Shown in pieces: positions 1 to 8,736 of a stretch of 64,000 nucleotides of DNA. Position 1 is the stretch's first letter. Every line of letters begins with the position of its first letter. Origin of the DNA: Rhizobium sp. BK602 (GTDB taxonomy: Bacteria > Pseudomonadota > Alphaproteobacteria > Rhizobiales > Rhizobiaceae); the NCBI RefSeq assembly GCF_014195095.1, contig NZ_JACIBC010000002.1, forward strand, positions 496,001 through 560,000. Direction: 5' to 3'. The position numbers and the translations under genes were made by a program. The notes below the pieces were generated by a model, which saw only the letters and a list, made by a program, of their open reading frames with translations, was not told the origin of the DNA and did not search any database.

Positions 1-494
1 AGATCAAGGCCAAGGCCATGCGCCGCGCCATGTCGCGTATGTCGCAAATGGCCCGGACGCGGATCGTTGATCGCAATGCCAGCCATGTGAAGCTGCCGAA
101 GCAGGTGGTGGCGTCGCTGACCACGGCAGCATTCAATGCCGGCGGCAGCACGTCGAAGGTCACCGTCGAGTCTGGGTGGATGCCGCTGCAGCGTCTTGGT
201 GCCGTGCAGACCGCCAGCGGCGCCTATGTAAACCTTCGCGGGTCGTACCGGCATGCATTTATCGCGGCCATGAAGAGCGGGCATGTCGGTGTCTTTCGTC
301 GTGTGCCAGGCACACGAATGTCGAGCAATCCCTACAAGGAACAGATCCGGGAACTCTTCGGCCCGAACCCCGCGCACGCGATTGGCAACCATCCGGACAT
401 CTATCTCGACATTCTCGCCAAGCTGATCGAGCAGAGCCTTCTCCCTCGCTTTGCCCACGAACTCGATTTCATCCTTTCCAAACTGGGACGCTGA
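1..494 (+). CDS. Phage tail protein, minor tail protein Z-like (5' partial)
   Basis: The reading frame is open from the left window edge, so the N-terminus is missing; the first internal ATG is at 18. The visible part of about 160 residues has a basic N-terminal stretch and a conserved-looking motif with GVFRR, a following arginine-rich turn, then ELFGPNPAHAI and an amphipathic C-terminal helix. This pattern is typical of minor tail protein Z or gpG-like proteins that sit before the tape measure gene in tailed phages. Its stop is 4 bases before the tape measure start, so it belongs to the same late operon. The role in tail completion is inferred from family and position. Confidence 0.6.
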   Translation, partial: IKAKAMRRAMSRMSQMARTRIVDRNASHVKLPKQVVASLTTAAFNAGGSTSKVTVESGWMPLQRLGAVQTASGAYVNLRGSYRHAFIAAMKSGHVGVFRRVPGTRMSSNPYKEQIRELFGPNPAHAIGNHPDIYLDILAKLIEQSLLPRFAHELDFILSKLGR

Positions 495-497
495 CCT

Positions 498-2579
498 GTG
501 GCAAATCGCAAGATCAAGGCCGAGCTGGATATCAACGGCAAGGACAATACCGGTCCGGCGTTCCGCTCGCTTGCTACTCGGATGGGTGGTGTCGAGAAGC
601 AGATTTCGCAGTTCAACAAGCAGGTCGCGACCTTCAATAGGACTGGTGCGCAGTTTCAAAAGCGCGTCAACGAGGTGGAGCGTTCGGCAAGCTCCTTCAG
701 TCGCCGCAATGGCGTCTTCGCCAGGACGTCCAGCCGTATGGCGCTCGTCGCCGGAAGCATGAGCGACGACATGATGGCGACGGCGGGCCGCTATGCGGCG
801 CCTGCGGCCGTGGCGGGCGGGTTGATCTACGCGACCAAGGCTGCCGGAAATTTCGAGCAAAGCCTGGTTGATATCCAGAAGAAGAGCGGCGCGACGGAAA
901 AGCAGATGCGCAGCTTCCAGGATCAGATCTTCGAGCTTGGCCGGGAAATCCCCGTGCCGATCGAGGAAATCGCGAAGGGCTTCGAGCGGGGCGCGGCGGC
1001 CGGCATCCCGATGAACGAGATCAAGGACTTTGCCGCCCTGTCGGTCAAGGTTGCCGATGCTTGGGATACTTCCGCCGAGAATGCGGCAAACTTCTTTGCC
1101 GGCTTCAACAAGGGCATGGGCATTCCTCTCAACCAGATGAAGGCTTATGCGTCGCTGATCAACGATCTTGCCGACAGCGGCATCTCGGATGAGAAGGATA
1201 TCGCCGATTTCGTCGATCGTGCCGGCGCATCGCTCAAGAATTTCGGAATGACACCGCAGCAGATCGCCGCCTATGGCGCGGCGATGCTGAACCTGAAGAT
1301 GCCATCCGATGTCGCCGCCCGCGCGATGGATACCGTAACGTCGAAGCTGATCGCGCCGGAAAACCTGTCGAAAAAGTCGAGGGCCGCCCTGGTTGGTATC
1401 GTCGGCGATCTGAAGAAATTTTCCAAACTATCTGGCGACCAAAAGCTTTCCTTCTTCCTCGGCCGTCTTGAAAAGATGAGCAATCAGAAACGGGCGAGCC
1501 TGCTCGGCGGGTTGCTCGGCGAGGGCTTCGACGATGAGATCATGCGGCTTGTGGCTGGAACCGATGAGGTGAAGCGCAATCTGGCGATTGCCAATCAGCA
1601 GACGAAGGTGGCGTCGAACAGCATCGACAAGGTGTTCGAAGCCAGAATGAAGACCTTCAACTCGCAGATGGCGGTTCTCCAGAACAACTGGAACGAGATG
1701 TCGGTCAAGTTCGGCAGCATGATGCTGCCGACGGCGAATGGCATGATCCGCTCACTCAATAAGGACTTCGACTTCGGCGAAGCTATCGGCCGCGGCAAGG
1801 ATATGTTCGGCTGGACTGGGGCGCAGCGATATATGCCGATCCGCCTCGATACGAGGGATGATCTCGCCTATGCCGGCGGCTATAACGATCCTGAATTCCT
1901 GAAGCGATATTACGGCCGGGTACAAACGGCCGTGCCTGGAATGTGGGATGGCGTTAAAGGTTCGGTGCTTCGGGCTTGGCAATTGACGCCGAAGCCTGAA
2001 GCAGTCCGATTGGCGCCAGCGAACGACGGCAGCGATCGCGCAGCGTCGCTCGACAGCTTTCTGAATGGCGCACCTGCGCTGCCATCGATCGCCGAACGAA
2101 AGGCTATCGCTGAGCAGCGTGCCGCCATGCCGGACAATGACCCCGCTGCCTATAAGGCAAGACGGTTCTTTCGGGTTCCGTCGAAGGACGAATGGCGCAA
2201 TGCCTTGCGCATCGACATGGGTACGTCACCAGGCGGTGGCCCTGGCGAGCATCCCTCCAAGGATGAGCTGCCTTTCAAGGTGGATGCATCTGATCTCAAG
2301 CAGACGGCCGATGATGCTGGTCGGGCGATGGCGGATAGCGGCAAGCAGGCCGGGGATTCGATCAAGAGCGGCGGTGAAAGCGCGGCGGCGTCCCTCCTTG
2401 CGGCGGCCCGAGCCATCGTCGAAGCAGCAGATCGGCTGAATGCGGTACAGATTAAGGCTCCTAATCCGGGCGCTGCGATCGGCGCCATGTTCAGGCCTCC
2501 GGTCAACGCCGATACCGGCCGGAGCAATACCTTTGCTGCGGCAGGGCCGGGCGGCAATTCCAATGGAGGACCGCGCTGA
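498..2579 (+). CDS. Phage tail tape measure protein (TP901 family)
   Basis: This 693-residue protein starts with GTG four bases after the preceding stop. An N-terminal basic coiled-coil segment (about residues 1-75) is followed by a small hydrophobic stretch (AAPAAVAGGLIYATKAAG, about 95-115). A TP901-like tape measure core comes next (about 115-410), with the typical FEQSLVDIQKKSGATEKQM opening and the AAGIPMNEIKDFAALSVKVADAW segment. The C-terminal third is low-complexity, rich in Ala, Gly and Ser. Tape measure proteins set tail length and are ejected with the DNA. In phage Mu the equivalent gene (gp42) lies just before N and P, as here. Confidence 0.88.
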   Translation: MANRKIKAELDINGKDNTGPAFRSLATRMGGVEKQISQFNKQVATFNRTGAQFQKRVNEVERSASSFSRRNGVFARTSSRMALVAGSMSDDMMATAGRYAAPAAVAGGLIYATKAAGNFEQSLVDIQKKSGATEKQMRSFQDQIFELGREIPVPIEEIAKGFERGAAAGIPMNEIKDFAALSVKVADAWDTSAENAANFFAGFNKGMGIPLNQMKAYASLINDLADSGISDEKDIADFVDRAGASLKNFGMTPQQIAAYGAAMLNLKMPSDVAARAMDTVTSKLIAPENLSKKSRAALVGIVGDLKKFSKLSGDQKLSFFLGRLEKMSNQKRASLLGGLLGEGFDDEIMRLVAGTDEVKRNLAIANQQTKVASNSIDKVFEARMKTFNSQMAVLQNNWNEMSVKFGSMMLPTANGMIRSLNKDFDFGEAIGRGKDMFGWTGAQRYMPIRLDTRDDLAYAGGYNDPEFLKRYYGRVQTAVPGMWDGVKGSVLRAWQLTPKPEAVRLAPANDGSDRAASLDSFLNGAPALPSIAERKAIAEQRAAMPDNDPAAYKARRFFRVPSKDEWRNALRIDMGTSPGGGPGEHPSKDELPFKVDASDLKQTADDAGRAMADSGKQAGDSIKSGGESAAASLLAAARAIVEAADRLNAVQIKAPNPGAAIGAMFRPPVNADTGRSNTFAAAGPGGNSNGGPR

Positions 2580-3043
2580 TGGCGATGCGTGACTGGCGAA
2601 AAACACTTCTGCCGGCAAGCTTTCGCGGCGTGCCGTTCTTCGTCGAGAGCGAGGACCTCTCCGGCGGCCGTCGGCTGGCTGAGCATGAATATGCCGGCGG
2701 CGAGGTGACGCTGGTCGAGGATCTCGGCAAGGCCACGAAGAAGCATGACGTCACGGCCTACCTGACCAGCGATACCGCCGACATCAAGGCGCTCGCCCTG
2801 CAGCAGGCCTGCGATCTGGCGGGGGCGGGCATGCTGATCATGCCGATGGATGGCGGCCGCATGGCGCATGCGCAGGGTTTCCGCCGCACGCGCGAGCGGG
2901 ATCGCACCGGCTATATCGCCTTCGACGTCACCTTCATTCCGGCCGGAGACATGCCGGTCGCGGCATTGTCGATCGGCGATGTCTCGGCCGCCGTCGCGAC
3001 CGGCGTATCGTCGGTCGCAGCGGCCTTCGCCAGCCTGTTTTAA
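2579..3043 (+). CDS. DNA circularisation protein, N-terminal part (Mu gpN-like)
   Basis: The start codon overlaps the tape measure stop (TGATG). The 154-residue product opens with WRKTLLPASFRGVPFFVES and continues through GRRLAEHEYAGGE, the signature of the DNA_circ_N domain at the N-terminus of Mu gpN. Mu gpN is a single protein of nearly 500 residues; here the frame stops after the N-terminal domain and an Ala-rich tail. The rest of the protein appears as the next gene. In Mu, gpN is a baseplate hub or tail component despite its historical name. Sequence family is clear; the function of the short form is inferred. Confidence 0.82.
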   Translation: MAMRDWRKTLLPASFRGVPFFVESEDLSGGRRLAEHEYAGGEVTLVEDLGKATKKHDVTAYLTSDTADIKALALQQACDLAGAGMLIMPMDGGRMAHAQGFRRTRERDRTGYIAFDVTFIPAGDMPVAALSIGDVSAAVATGVSSVAAAFASLF

Positions 3044-3055
3044 GGATTATCCACC

Positions 3056-3682
3056 ATGGCGGCAGACAAGGGCACGATCCTGTCGTGGCTTGCGGATCTC
3101 TGTGCCGCGATCGTCACGGATGACGACGATCTGGCGGATACGGCGGGGCGCATCACTGATGCGGCCGATCTCGGCGCGTCCGACTTCGCCGCCGAGGCGC
3201 TCGATATCATGCGGGTGATTGCCGAGAGTGTGACGGATGCCGCCGGTTTCGACAGGATCGTCATTCCCGATACGGTCGCGGCTGGCGACACGCGTGACGC
3301 CATGACCGTTCTGGTCGCGCTCGGGCTTGCCATCGGCGGGTGCCGGGTGGATTGGCGGGCGCGGCCGCAGGCGCGCAAGGCGCGCAGCCGCATCGCCAGC
3401 GCCGGCAGCGACGGGCTTGCCGTCGCCTCCGCCATGGGCGGCGATGGCGCCGATCTCTATTCCTGGCTGTCGTCCATCATCGATGTCGCCTGCCGGCTGA
3501 TCTCGGATATCGCGGCCAATGCCGTGCCGATCGTCAAGGTGCAGACCGGCGTGTCGCTGCCCTCGACCGTGCTCGCCTATCAGCTCTATGGCGACGCTGC
3601 CCGCGCCGCCGATCTCGTCGATGTTGCCGGCTCGGCGACGCCGCTGGTCATGCCGACCCTGTTCGACGCGCTCGCCTCCTGA
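3056..3682 (+). CDS. Mu gpN-like C-terminal part, separate gene
   Basis: The 208-residue product follows 12 bases after the preceding stop and has its own ribosome binding site (AAGGA). Its C-terminal end (SLPSTVLAYQLYGDAARAADLV) matches the ending usual in full-length gpN or DNA-circularisation proteins. It therefore looks like the C-terminal half of a gpN split into two translated genes, not a fresh frameshift. The middle contains short hydrophobic helices (ILSWLADLCAAIV and similar). It probably joins the N-terminal partner in the baseplate hub. Confidence 0.7.
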   Translation: MAADKGTILSWLADLCAAIVTDDDDLADTAGRITDAADLGASDFAAEALDIMRVIAESVTDAAGFDRIVIPDTVAAGDTRDAMTVLVALGLAIGGCRVDWRARPQARKARSRIASAGSDGLAVASAMGGDGADLYSWLSSIIDVACRLISDIAANAVPIVKVQTGVSLPSTVLAYQLYGDAARAADLVDVAGSATPLVMPTLFDALAS

Positions 3683-3690
3683 GATCGACG

Positions 3691-4737
3691 ATGCTCGAAA
3701 ATGTGACGATCGAGGGCTTGCCGCCGCACAAGGAGATTTCGATCACCATGTCGGCCGAGGAAGCGGTGCGCACGGCGCGCGTCGTGCTCGTGCCGGTCGG
3801 CGATAGCGTCGGCGTCGTGCCCGATCAGAAAACTACGATCAAGGCCGGCGATGACCTGTTGCTGACCGGTTATGTCAGGGATGTCGAACCATCGCACGAT
3901 TCCGGCGAGCGCTCGCTCTCCGTGACGATCGTGTCGCGCACGGTGGATGCCGTCGAGTGCTCGGCCGATCACTCGACCGGGGAGATCATGGGCAAGTCGC
4001 TCGCCGGTATCGCCCGCGACCTCGACGACAATGACATCGGCATCGAGGATGACGGCAGCCTGCCGGTCGAGCCACGGCACAAGCTGACCCCCGGCGACAG
4101 CCTGTTTCACTCGATCGAGAAGCGGGCGCGCGGGCGCGGCGTGCTGATCCACGACACGCCGAAAGGCAAGCTCAAGCTGGCGACGAAGCCGGAAGGCACG
4201 CATTCCGGCGGTCTGACCTTCGGCGTCAATATCCTGAGCGCCAGTTCGCATCTGACCGGCCGCGGCCGCTATTCCGAAGTCCGTGTGCGGGGACAGTCGA
4301 GCGACGGCGTCGGCCGGCAGCAATTGCGCGCCGAGGCGCGCGCGAAGGACAAGGGCGTTTCCCGTCGGCGCCTGATGATCGTCCGTCATGAGGGCGAGAC
4401 GACGACGGATCGGATGAAGAAGCGGGCGGGCTGGCACCTGAAGCGCGGCGCCGGCAACGGCACGACGGCCTCCATCACCGTGTCCGGCTGGCGCGATTCT
4501 GCCGGGCGGATATGGACACGCAACTGGCTGGTGCCGGTCAAGGACGACTGGATCGGGATCGACGGGATGATGATCATCAAGAGCGTGACGCTCAACCAGG
4601 ATGGCAGCTCGGGCGGCACGACCGCGACGCTGGAGCTTGCCGACCCGCGCGCGCTCGGTGGCGAGAACCCGCGCGGCAAGACCGCCAAGGCCTATGCGGC
4701 GCCGCTGGCCAACGATGTGGATTTCGAAGAGCAATGA
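3691..4737 (+). CDS. Phage baseplate hub protein (Mu gpP-like)
   Basis: The frame is open upstream, but ATG at 3691, eight bases after the previous stop, gives a 348-residue protein of the size of Mu gpP (about 380). It contains the phage late control D/gpP-like layout: an N-terminal beta barrel with VPDQKTTIKAGDDLLLTG, a second segment with SLAGIARDLDDNDIG, and a C-terminal part with WLVPVKDDWIGIDGMMIIKSV. This protein forms the hub on which the spike gp45 sits. The stop overlaps the next start (ATGA), so translation is coupled. Confidence 0.82.
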   Translation: MLENVTIEGLPPHKEISITMSAEEAVRTARVVLVPVGDSVGVVPDQKTTIKAGDDLLLTGYVRDVEPSHDSGERSLSVTIVSRTVDAVECSADHSTGEIMGKSLAGIARDLDDNDIGIEDDGSLPVEPRHKLTPGDSLFHSIEKRARGRGVLIHDTPKGKLKLATKPEGTHSGGLTFGVNILSASSHLTGRGRYSEVRVRGQSSDGVGRQQLRAEARAKDKGVSRRRLMIVRHEGETTTDRMKKRAGWHLKRGAGNGTTASITVSGWRDSAGRIWTRNWLVPVKDDWIGIDGMMIIKSVTLNQDGSSGGTTATLELADPRALGGENPRGKTAKAYAAPLANDVDFEEQ

Positions 4738-5186
4738 GCGGTTACCGGATCGAGCTTGACGGGTCGTTCAAGGAGCGCAACGGCCAGCAGTTCATGGGCG
4801 GCCGGGGGCTCTATAACGACGCCTATACGGACATTCATCGCATCGAGCCGCATGGCTTCATGTCGAACCCGGTCAAGGGCGCCAAGGCGCTGCTGCTGTC
4901 GCCGAACGGCGATCCGGACCAGGCCTATCTCTTGGGCGGCGAGCATCCGTCGCACCGGCCGGCCGGCCTGCCGGGCGGCGCGACTGCCATTTACGACTCG
5001 AGTGGCAGCATCATCAAGCTGGTCAACAGCGAAGCGATCTTCGATTTCCAGTCGAAGACGGCGACCTTCACCGCAGGAACCTGGACGATCAACGGCGACG
5101 TGACCATCAACGGCAATGTCACAGTCAACGGTAACCTGAATGCTTCCGGTTCCATCACGGACGGTGATGGCGACGGCGGAGCCTGA
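4734..5186 (+). CDS. Baseplate assembly/spike protein (Mu gp45-like)
   Basis: ATG at 4734 overlaps the gpP-like stop. The 150-residue product matches the Mu gp45/baseplate V family, which forms the trimeric membrane-piercing spike. The N-terminal half is the OB-fold-like region, and the C-terminal 40 residues carry alternating short beta strands (TINGDVTINGNVTVNGNLNA), the repeat that builds the needle of such spikes. It is shorter than Mu gp45 (about 195 residues), mostly in the N-terminal domain. Confidence 0.85.
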   Translation: MSGYRIELDGSFKERNGQQFMGGRGLYNDAYTDIHRIEPHGFMSNPVKGAKALLLSPNGDPDQAYLLGGEHPSHRPAGLPGGATAIYDSSGSIIKLVNSEAIFDFQSKTATFTAGTWTINGDVTINGNVTVNGNLNASGSITDGDGDGGA

Positions 5187-5200
5187 TCGAGGAGGATCGT

Positions 5201-5464
5201 ATGAACGGGAAAATCATTTGGCCCGGCAATCCCATCGAAACCGCGCCGAAGGATGGCGGCGTCTTCCTTGGGTATGATCCGGCGCATCCGTATCAAAATT
5301 GGCTTATCTGCTGGTGGGATGCACGTGAATGGCGAGATCACGAGACCGGGATTAGTCACGTCGGACACTGGGCCTCCATTGATCATCAAACTGGCGAAGA
5401 CGGCTTCTGTGATCCGGTTTGCTGGTGGGAGCTTCCATCTGAGGACGTTGCGGCGAGATCCTGA
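5201..5464 (+). CDS. Small phage protein of unknown function
   Basis: An 87-residue acidic, tryptophan-rich product (seven Trp) preceded by a strong ribosome binding site (GAGGAGG). It overlaps the next start by one base, so it is part of the late operon. It lies between gp45 and gp46, where Mu has no gene. I do not recognise a domain. The many Trp, His and Asp residues recall small phage proteins with a SH3-like or DUF551-like fold, but this is only a resemblance. Confidence 0.6.
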   Translation: MNGKIIWPGNPIETAPKDGGVFLGYDPAHPYQNWLICWWDAREWRDHETGISHVGHWASIDHQTGEDGFCDPVCWWELPSEDVAARS

Positions 5465-6000
5465 TGCTGAAGATCATACCCATTGAAGGCGACGAAGATC
5501 CCTATCGCGCGCCGGATCTCGGCTGGGATGGTGAGGTCGGTTATTTCGTCATCAATCCGCTCACCCATGCGGATGCGCCGGGCGATTTCCGCGCCGAGCA
5601 GGGGCTTGCGACGCAGGTCCTGATCTATCTGATGACCGATCGCCGCGTCGATCCGAGCGAGCTTCGCGACGGCGACGAAAACCGCGGCTGGGTCGGCGAC
5701 AGCTTCGACATGGCGGCCGGCGAACAGCCGCTCGGCTCTCGCCTCTGGCTGCTGCGGCGTTCGGCCATCTATGACGGTATCGAGGTCAAGGTCGAGGCCT
5801 ATGTGCGCGAGGCGCTGCAGCCTCTGCTCGATGTCGGCGCGGTCGTCCGCATCGATGTCACAGTCGAGGTCGACCGTCCGGGCAACCGGGTGAGCTACGA
5901 GGTCTCGCTCTACGGGCGCGACGGCCGCCGGGTCTACGACAATCAATTCGAACTCTTGTGGAGGCAGATCGATGGCGTGGACCATCCGCTCGCTGGATGA
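5464..6000 (+). CDS. Phage baseplate protein (Mu gp46-like)
   Basis: The 178-residue product carries the GP46 family pattern: LATQVLIYLMTDRRVDPSEL followed by GWVGDSF and GSRLWLLRRS, then a C-terminal beta-rich segment. Gp46 is the gpW/gp25-like wedge component of Mu-type contractile tails. Its end overlaps the start of the baseplate J gene by 29 bases, as often seen between gp46 and gp47. Confidence 0.85.
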   Translation: MLKIIPIEGDEDPYRAPDLGWDGEVGYFVINPLTHADAPGDFRAEQGLATQVLIYLMTDRRVDPSELRDGDENRGWVGDSFDMAAGEQPLGSRLWLLRRSAIYDGIEVKVEAYVREALQPLLDVGAVVRIDVTVEVDRPGNRVSYEVSLYGRDGRRVYDNQFELLWRQIDGVDHPLAG

Positions 6001-7054
6001 GGCCTCGGCTCGCGTCCGTGGCGCTTTCCGGAAATATCTGCCCGGCACGGACAGTGCGCTTGCAAACAATTTCGTCACCATCACCGGCAAGGTGGTTGCG
6101 GCGCTGGCGCATGAATTCGAGCTGCGCATCGCTTATCTCGTCAAGCAGATATTCATCTCGTCGGCGACGGGGCAATTCCTTGTACTGCTTTGCTCGGATG
6201 TCGGCATCTATCGCAAGCAAGCGTCGGCCGCTTCGGGATCGGTGACCGGGACCGGCGCGGCCCTGACGACCTATCCGGAGGGCATCCGCCTGATCTCCGG
6301 AAGCGTCACCTATCTTTCGGACGAACCGGCTACCTCGGATGCGGATGGGGCGATCACGCTTTCCGTGACATCGGAGAGCAAGGGCTCGGCCGCCAACCGC
6401 GATGCGGACGGCCTGCTGGCGCTGGCAGACCCGGTGCTTTATCCGGATCTCGGCACGAGCTGGACAGTCGCCTCTGGCGGCCTCGGCGGTGGTGCCGATA
6501 TCGAGAGCTATGAAAGCTTGAGGGCGCGGGGCTTGCACCGCAAGCGCAATCCGCCCGGTGGCGGCACGCTGACCGATTACGAGCGGATCGTGCTCGAGGT
6601 CTCCGGCGTCAAGGCGGCATGGGCCTTTCGCGGCACGCTGTCGCCGGGAACGCTGTTCGTCTTCTTCCTGTTCGAGGGGCGCACGAACTATATTCCCCTG
6701 CCGGCCGATGTCGCCGTCGTCCAGGCGGCGGTGGATGCCAAGCGGCTGATCCGCGTCGACGACAGTGTCGTCGTCGCGCCGACCGCGCGGCCGGTCGATA
6801 TCACCATCGACAGCCTGTCGGGCGATACGCCGGAGATCCGCGCCGCGATCGCGGCCGCCATCTCCGCCATGTTTCTGGCGAAATGCCGCCCCGGCATTCC
6901 CGGCAACACTTTCATACTCTGGAAGGCGTGGATCGACGAGGCGATTTCCGGCGTGTCCGGCGAGGATCGACACGTGCTGGTGCAGCCATCCGCCGATATC
7001 GTTCTGACCGACGGCCAGTTTCCGACGCTGGGGACGATCACCTATGGCGCGTGA
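5972..7054 (+). CDS. Baseplate J-like protein (Mu gp47-like)
   Basis: A 360-residue baseplate wedge protein. The N-terminus begins with RSLDEASARVRGAFRKYLPGTD. The baseplate J core has GSVTYLSDEPATSDADG, SKGSAANRDADG and the conserved RGLHRKRNPPGGGTLTDYERIV motif that includes the usual R-K-P-GG cluster. The length and order (46-47-48) match Mu. The stop overlaps the next gene by 11 bases. Confidence 0.9.
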   Translation: MAWTIRSLDEASARVRGAFRKYLPGTDSALANNFVTITGKVVAALAHEFELRIAYLVKQIFISSATGQFLVLLCSDVGIYRKQASAASGSVTGTGAALTTYPEGIRLISGSVTYLSDEPATSDADGAITLSVTSESKGSAANRDADGLLALADPVLYPDLGTSWTVASGGLGGGADIESYESLRARGLHRKRNPPGGGTLTDYERIVLEVSGVKAAWAFRGTLSPGTLFVFFLFEGRTNYIPLPADVAVVQAAVDAKRLIRVDDSVVVAPTARPVDITIDSLSGDTPEIRAAIAAAISAMFLAKCRPGIPGNTFILWKAWIDEAISGVSGEDRHVLVQPSADIVLTDGQFPTLGTITYGA

Positions 7055-7823
7055 TCCCGGCCTGAATACCGTGACCTCGCTGGCGTCCGACGCCGGCGAG
7101 ACAGTCACGGTCGCTGCGCCCTATGACGCGCTGGCCAATCCGAGCAATGACGACCTGATCGGCACCGCCCTCTCCATCTGGCCGCCGGGGCCGGCCTGGG
7201 GGTCTCCAGACGGGCAGGCGGTTTCGCTGGCGCATCCGCTTGCGAAATTCACCCGCGTGCTGGTCGACAGCTTCGAGTGGCTTTATCAGCGCATCTGGAC
7301 GCTGGCCCGCAACGCCAGCGTCAAGGGCGTGGACGAACTGCTGCCGGAATGGGAGGCCGAATATGGTCTCCCGGACAATTGCGTCACCGGCGAAACCAGC
7401 ATTGCCGAGCGGCTGCGCGCGCTGGAGACGAAGGTCGCTTCGCAGGCGATCATCACGCCGGGCGATTTCATCCGCATCGCCGCGACCTATGGCTTCGTCA
7501 TCGAGATCGAGGAGCCGGCCATCTTCGAATGCGGCTTCTCGGAATGCGGCGGCGAGCACACGGTCGGCGACGTCAGGCAGGAATGCTACTGGATCGTCAG
7601 GACCTACAGCGTCGCCATCGATTATTTCCGCTGCGGCGAGAGCGAGTGCGGTTTCGATCCGCTCTTCACCTTCGGCGACGGCGAACGGCTCATCTGCATC
7701 CTGCGCCGCCTGGCGCCGGCATGGACCCTGCCGCTGCTGCAAATCATCGTCATCCTGACCGATGGCGAGGGGAACGCCCTGACCGACAGCGACGGCAATC
7801 TTCTCATCTCCGGAACCCTCTAG
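7044..7823 (+). CDS. Phage tail protein (Mu gp48/YmfQ-like, DUF2313)
   Basis: The 259-residue product has the Mu gp48 pattern: LSIWPPGPAWGS near residue 50, then SFEWLYQRIWTLARNASVKGVDELLPEWEAEYGLP. It is the tail-tip component that connects baseplate J to the tail fibres. It has an unusual number of Cys residues in the middle (FECGFSECGGE and FRCGESECGFD), two near-repeats with a C-x4-C spacing, which gp48 proteins do not need; they could form disulfides or bind metal. Confidence 0.85.
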   Translation: MARDPGLNTVTSLASDAGETVTVAAPYDALANPSNDDLIGTALSIWPPGPAWGSPDGQAVSLAHPLAKFTRVLVDSFEWLYQRIWTLARNASVKGVDELLPEWEAEYGLPDNCVTGETSIAERLRALETKVASQAIITPGDFIRIAATYGFVIEIEEPAIFECGFSECGGEHTVGDVRQECYWIVRTYSVAIDYFRCGESECGFDPLFTFGDGERLICILRRLAPAWTLPLLQIIVILTDGEGNALTDSDGNLLISGTL

Positions 7824-7841
7824 GCTCATCACGAGGTCACC

Positions 7842-8726
7842 ATGGAATATCAGGCACCGTACGGATCGACCGATCCGGACGCATCTTATGTCGACCGCAA
7901 TTCCGCCGCGGCGGTGAAAGGATCGGCCGTACCGGCGGCCGCGATCGAGGACCCGCAACGCGAACTTGCGGCCTTGATCAGTTACGCCGGCATGACGCCG
8001 GACGAGGACGATCTGACGCAGGTTGCGAAGGCGATCCAGAACGGCAAGCTCGTCTATGCCGTCGCCGCCGGCACGGTCAATGCGCTGACGGTCACGCTCG
8101 CGCCGGCGCCGGCCGCCTATGCCGACGGTCTGTTCCTGCGCGTCGTGCCGAGCGCGGGCCCGAGCACGGACAGCATGACGATCAATGTCAACGGTCTCGG
8201 GGTCGTGCAGATCGGCTATCTCGACGGCACGCTGACGGCGGCCGGCGAGGGGCAGATCGGCCAGGCGATGGATCTGCTTTATTACGGCGGCAGATTTCTG
8301 CTGCTCAACCCGGTCTATTATTTCACGCGGATGACGCCGAAGGCGGCGCGGATGACGCGGGCCTTCACGCCGAATATCGCGCTGGCGGATCTTGCGGTGA
8401 ACACGCTGACGGCGGCCCAGACGATTACGGTCACCGGCACGCGCTATCTGGATTGCACATCCTATTGTGCCTTCAAAAATACCGGGGCATCCCTGGTCAA
8501 TATGTCGGGCAAATTGCGCTTGCTTGATGGGGCGACCATCGTCGAGACCAGCGACTATCTCGGCTGCGTCAACATGAACAGCTTTCAGACGCCGATCAGT
8601 CTGCGCGCCCGGTTCACGGGTCTCGATCCGACAAAGACCTACACGGTCCAGCTCCTGGTCCTCAAGGAAACTGCCATTGGTCCGGTGAACGTCATGGACC
8701 CGCTGATTTTCGCCCTTCACGAGTGA
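7842..8726 (+). CDS. Phage tail fibre protein
   Basis: This 294-residue protein follows gp48 where Mu carries its fibre gene S. The N-terminus (YQAPYGSTDPDASYVDRN) and following IEDPQRELAALISYAGM segment recall the conserved baseplate-attachment domain of fibres in rhizobial prophages. The remainder is beta-rich, with repeated Thr/Val stretches, as expected for a shaft and tip. It is short for a full fibre, and a larger spike gene follows, so the two may share receptor binding. Confidence 0.68.
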   Translation: MEYQAPYGSTDPDASYVDRNSAAAVKGSAVPAAAIEDPQRELAALISYAGMTPDEDDLTQVAKAIQNGKLVYAVAAGTVNALTVTLAPAPAAYADGLFLRVVPSAGPSTDSMTINVNGLGVVQIGYLDGTLTAAGEGQIGQAMDLLYYGGRFLLLNPVYYFTRMTPKAARMTRAFTPNIALADLAVNTLTAAQTITVTGTRYLDCTSYCAFKNTGASLVNMSGKLRLLDGATIVETSDYLGCVNMNSFQTPISLRARFTGLDPTKTYTVQLLVLKETAIGPVNVMDPLIFALHE

Positions 8727-8736
8727 GGCCCATCCC

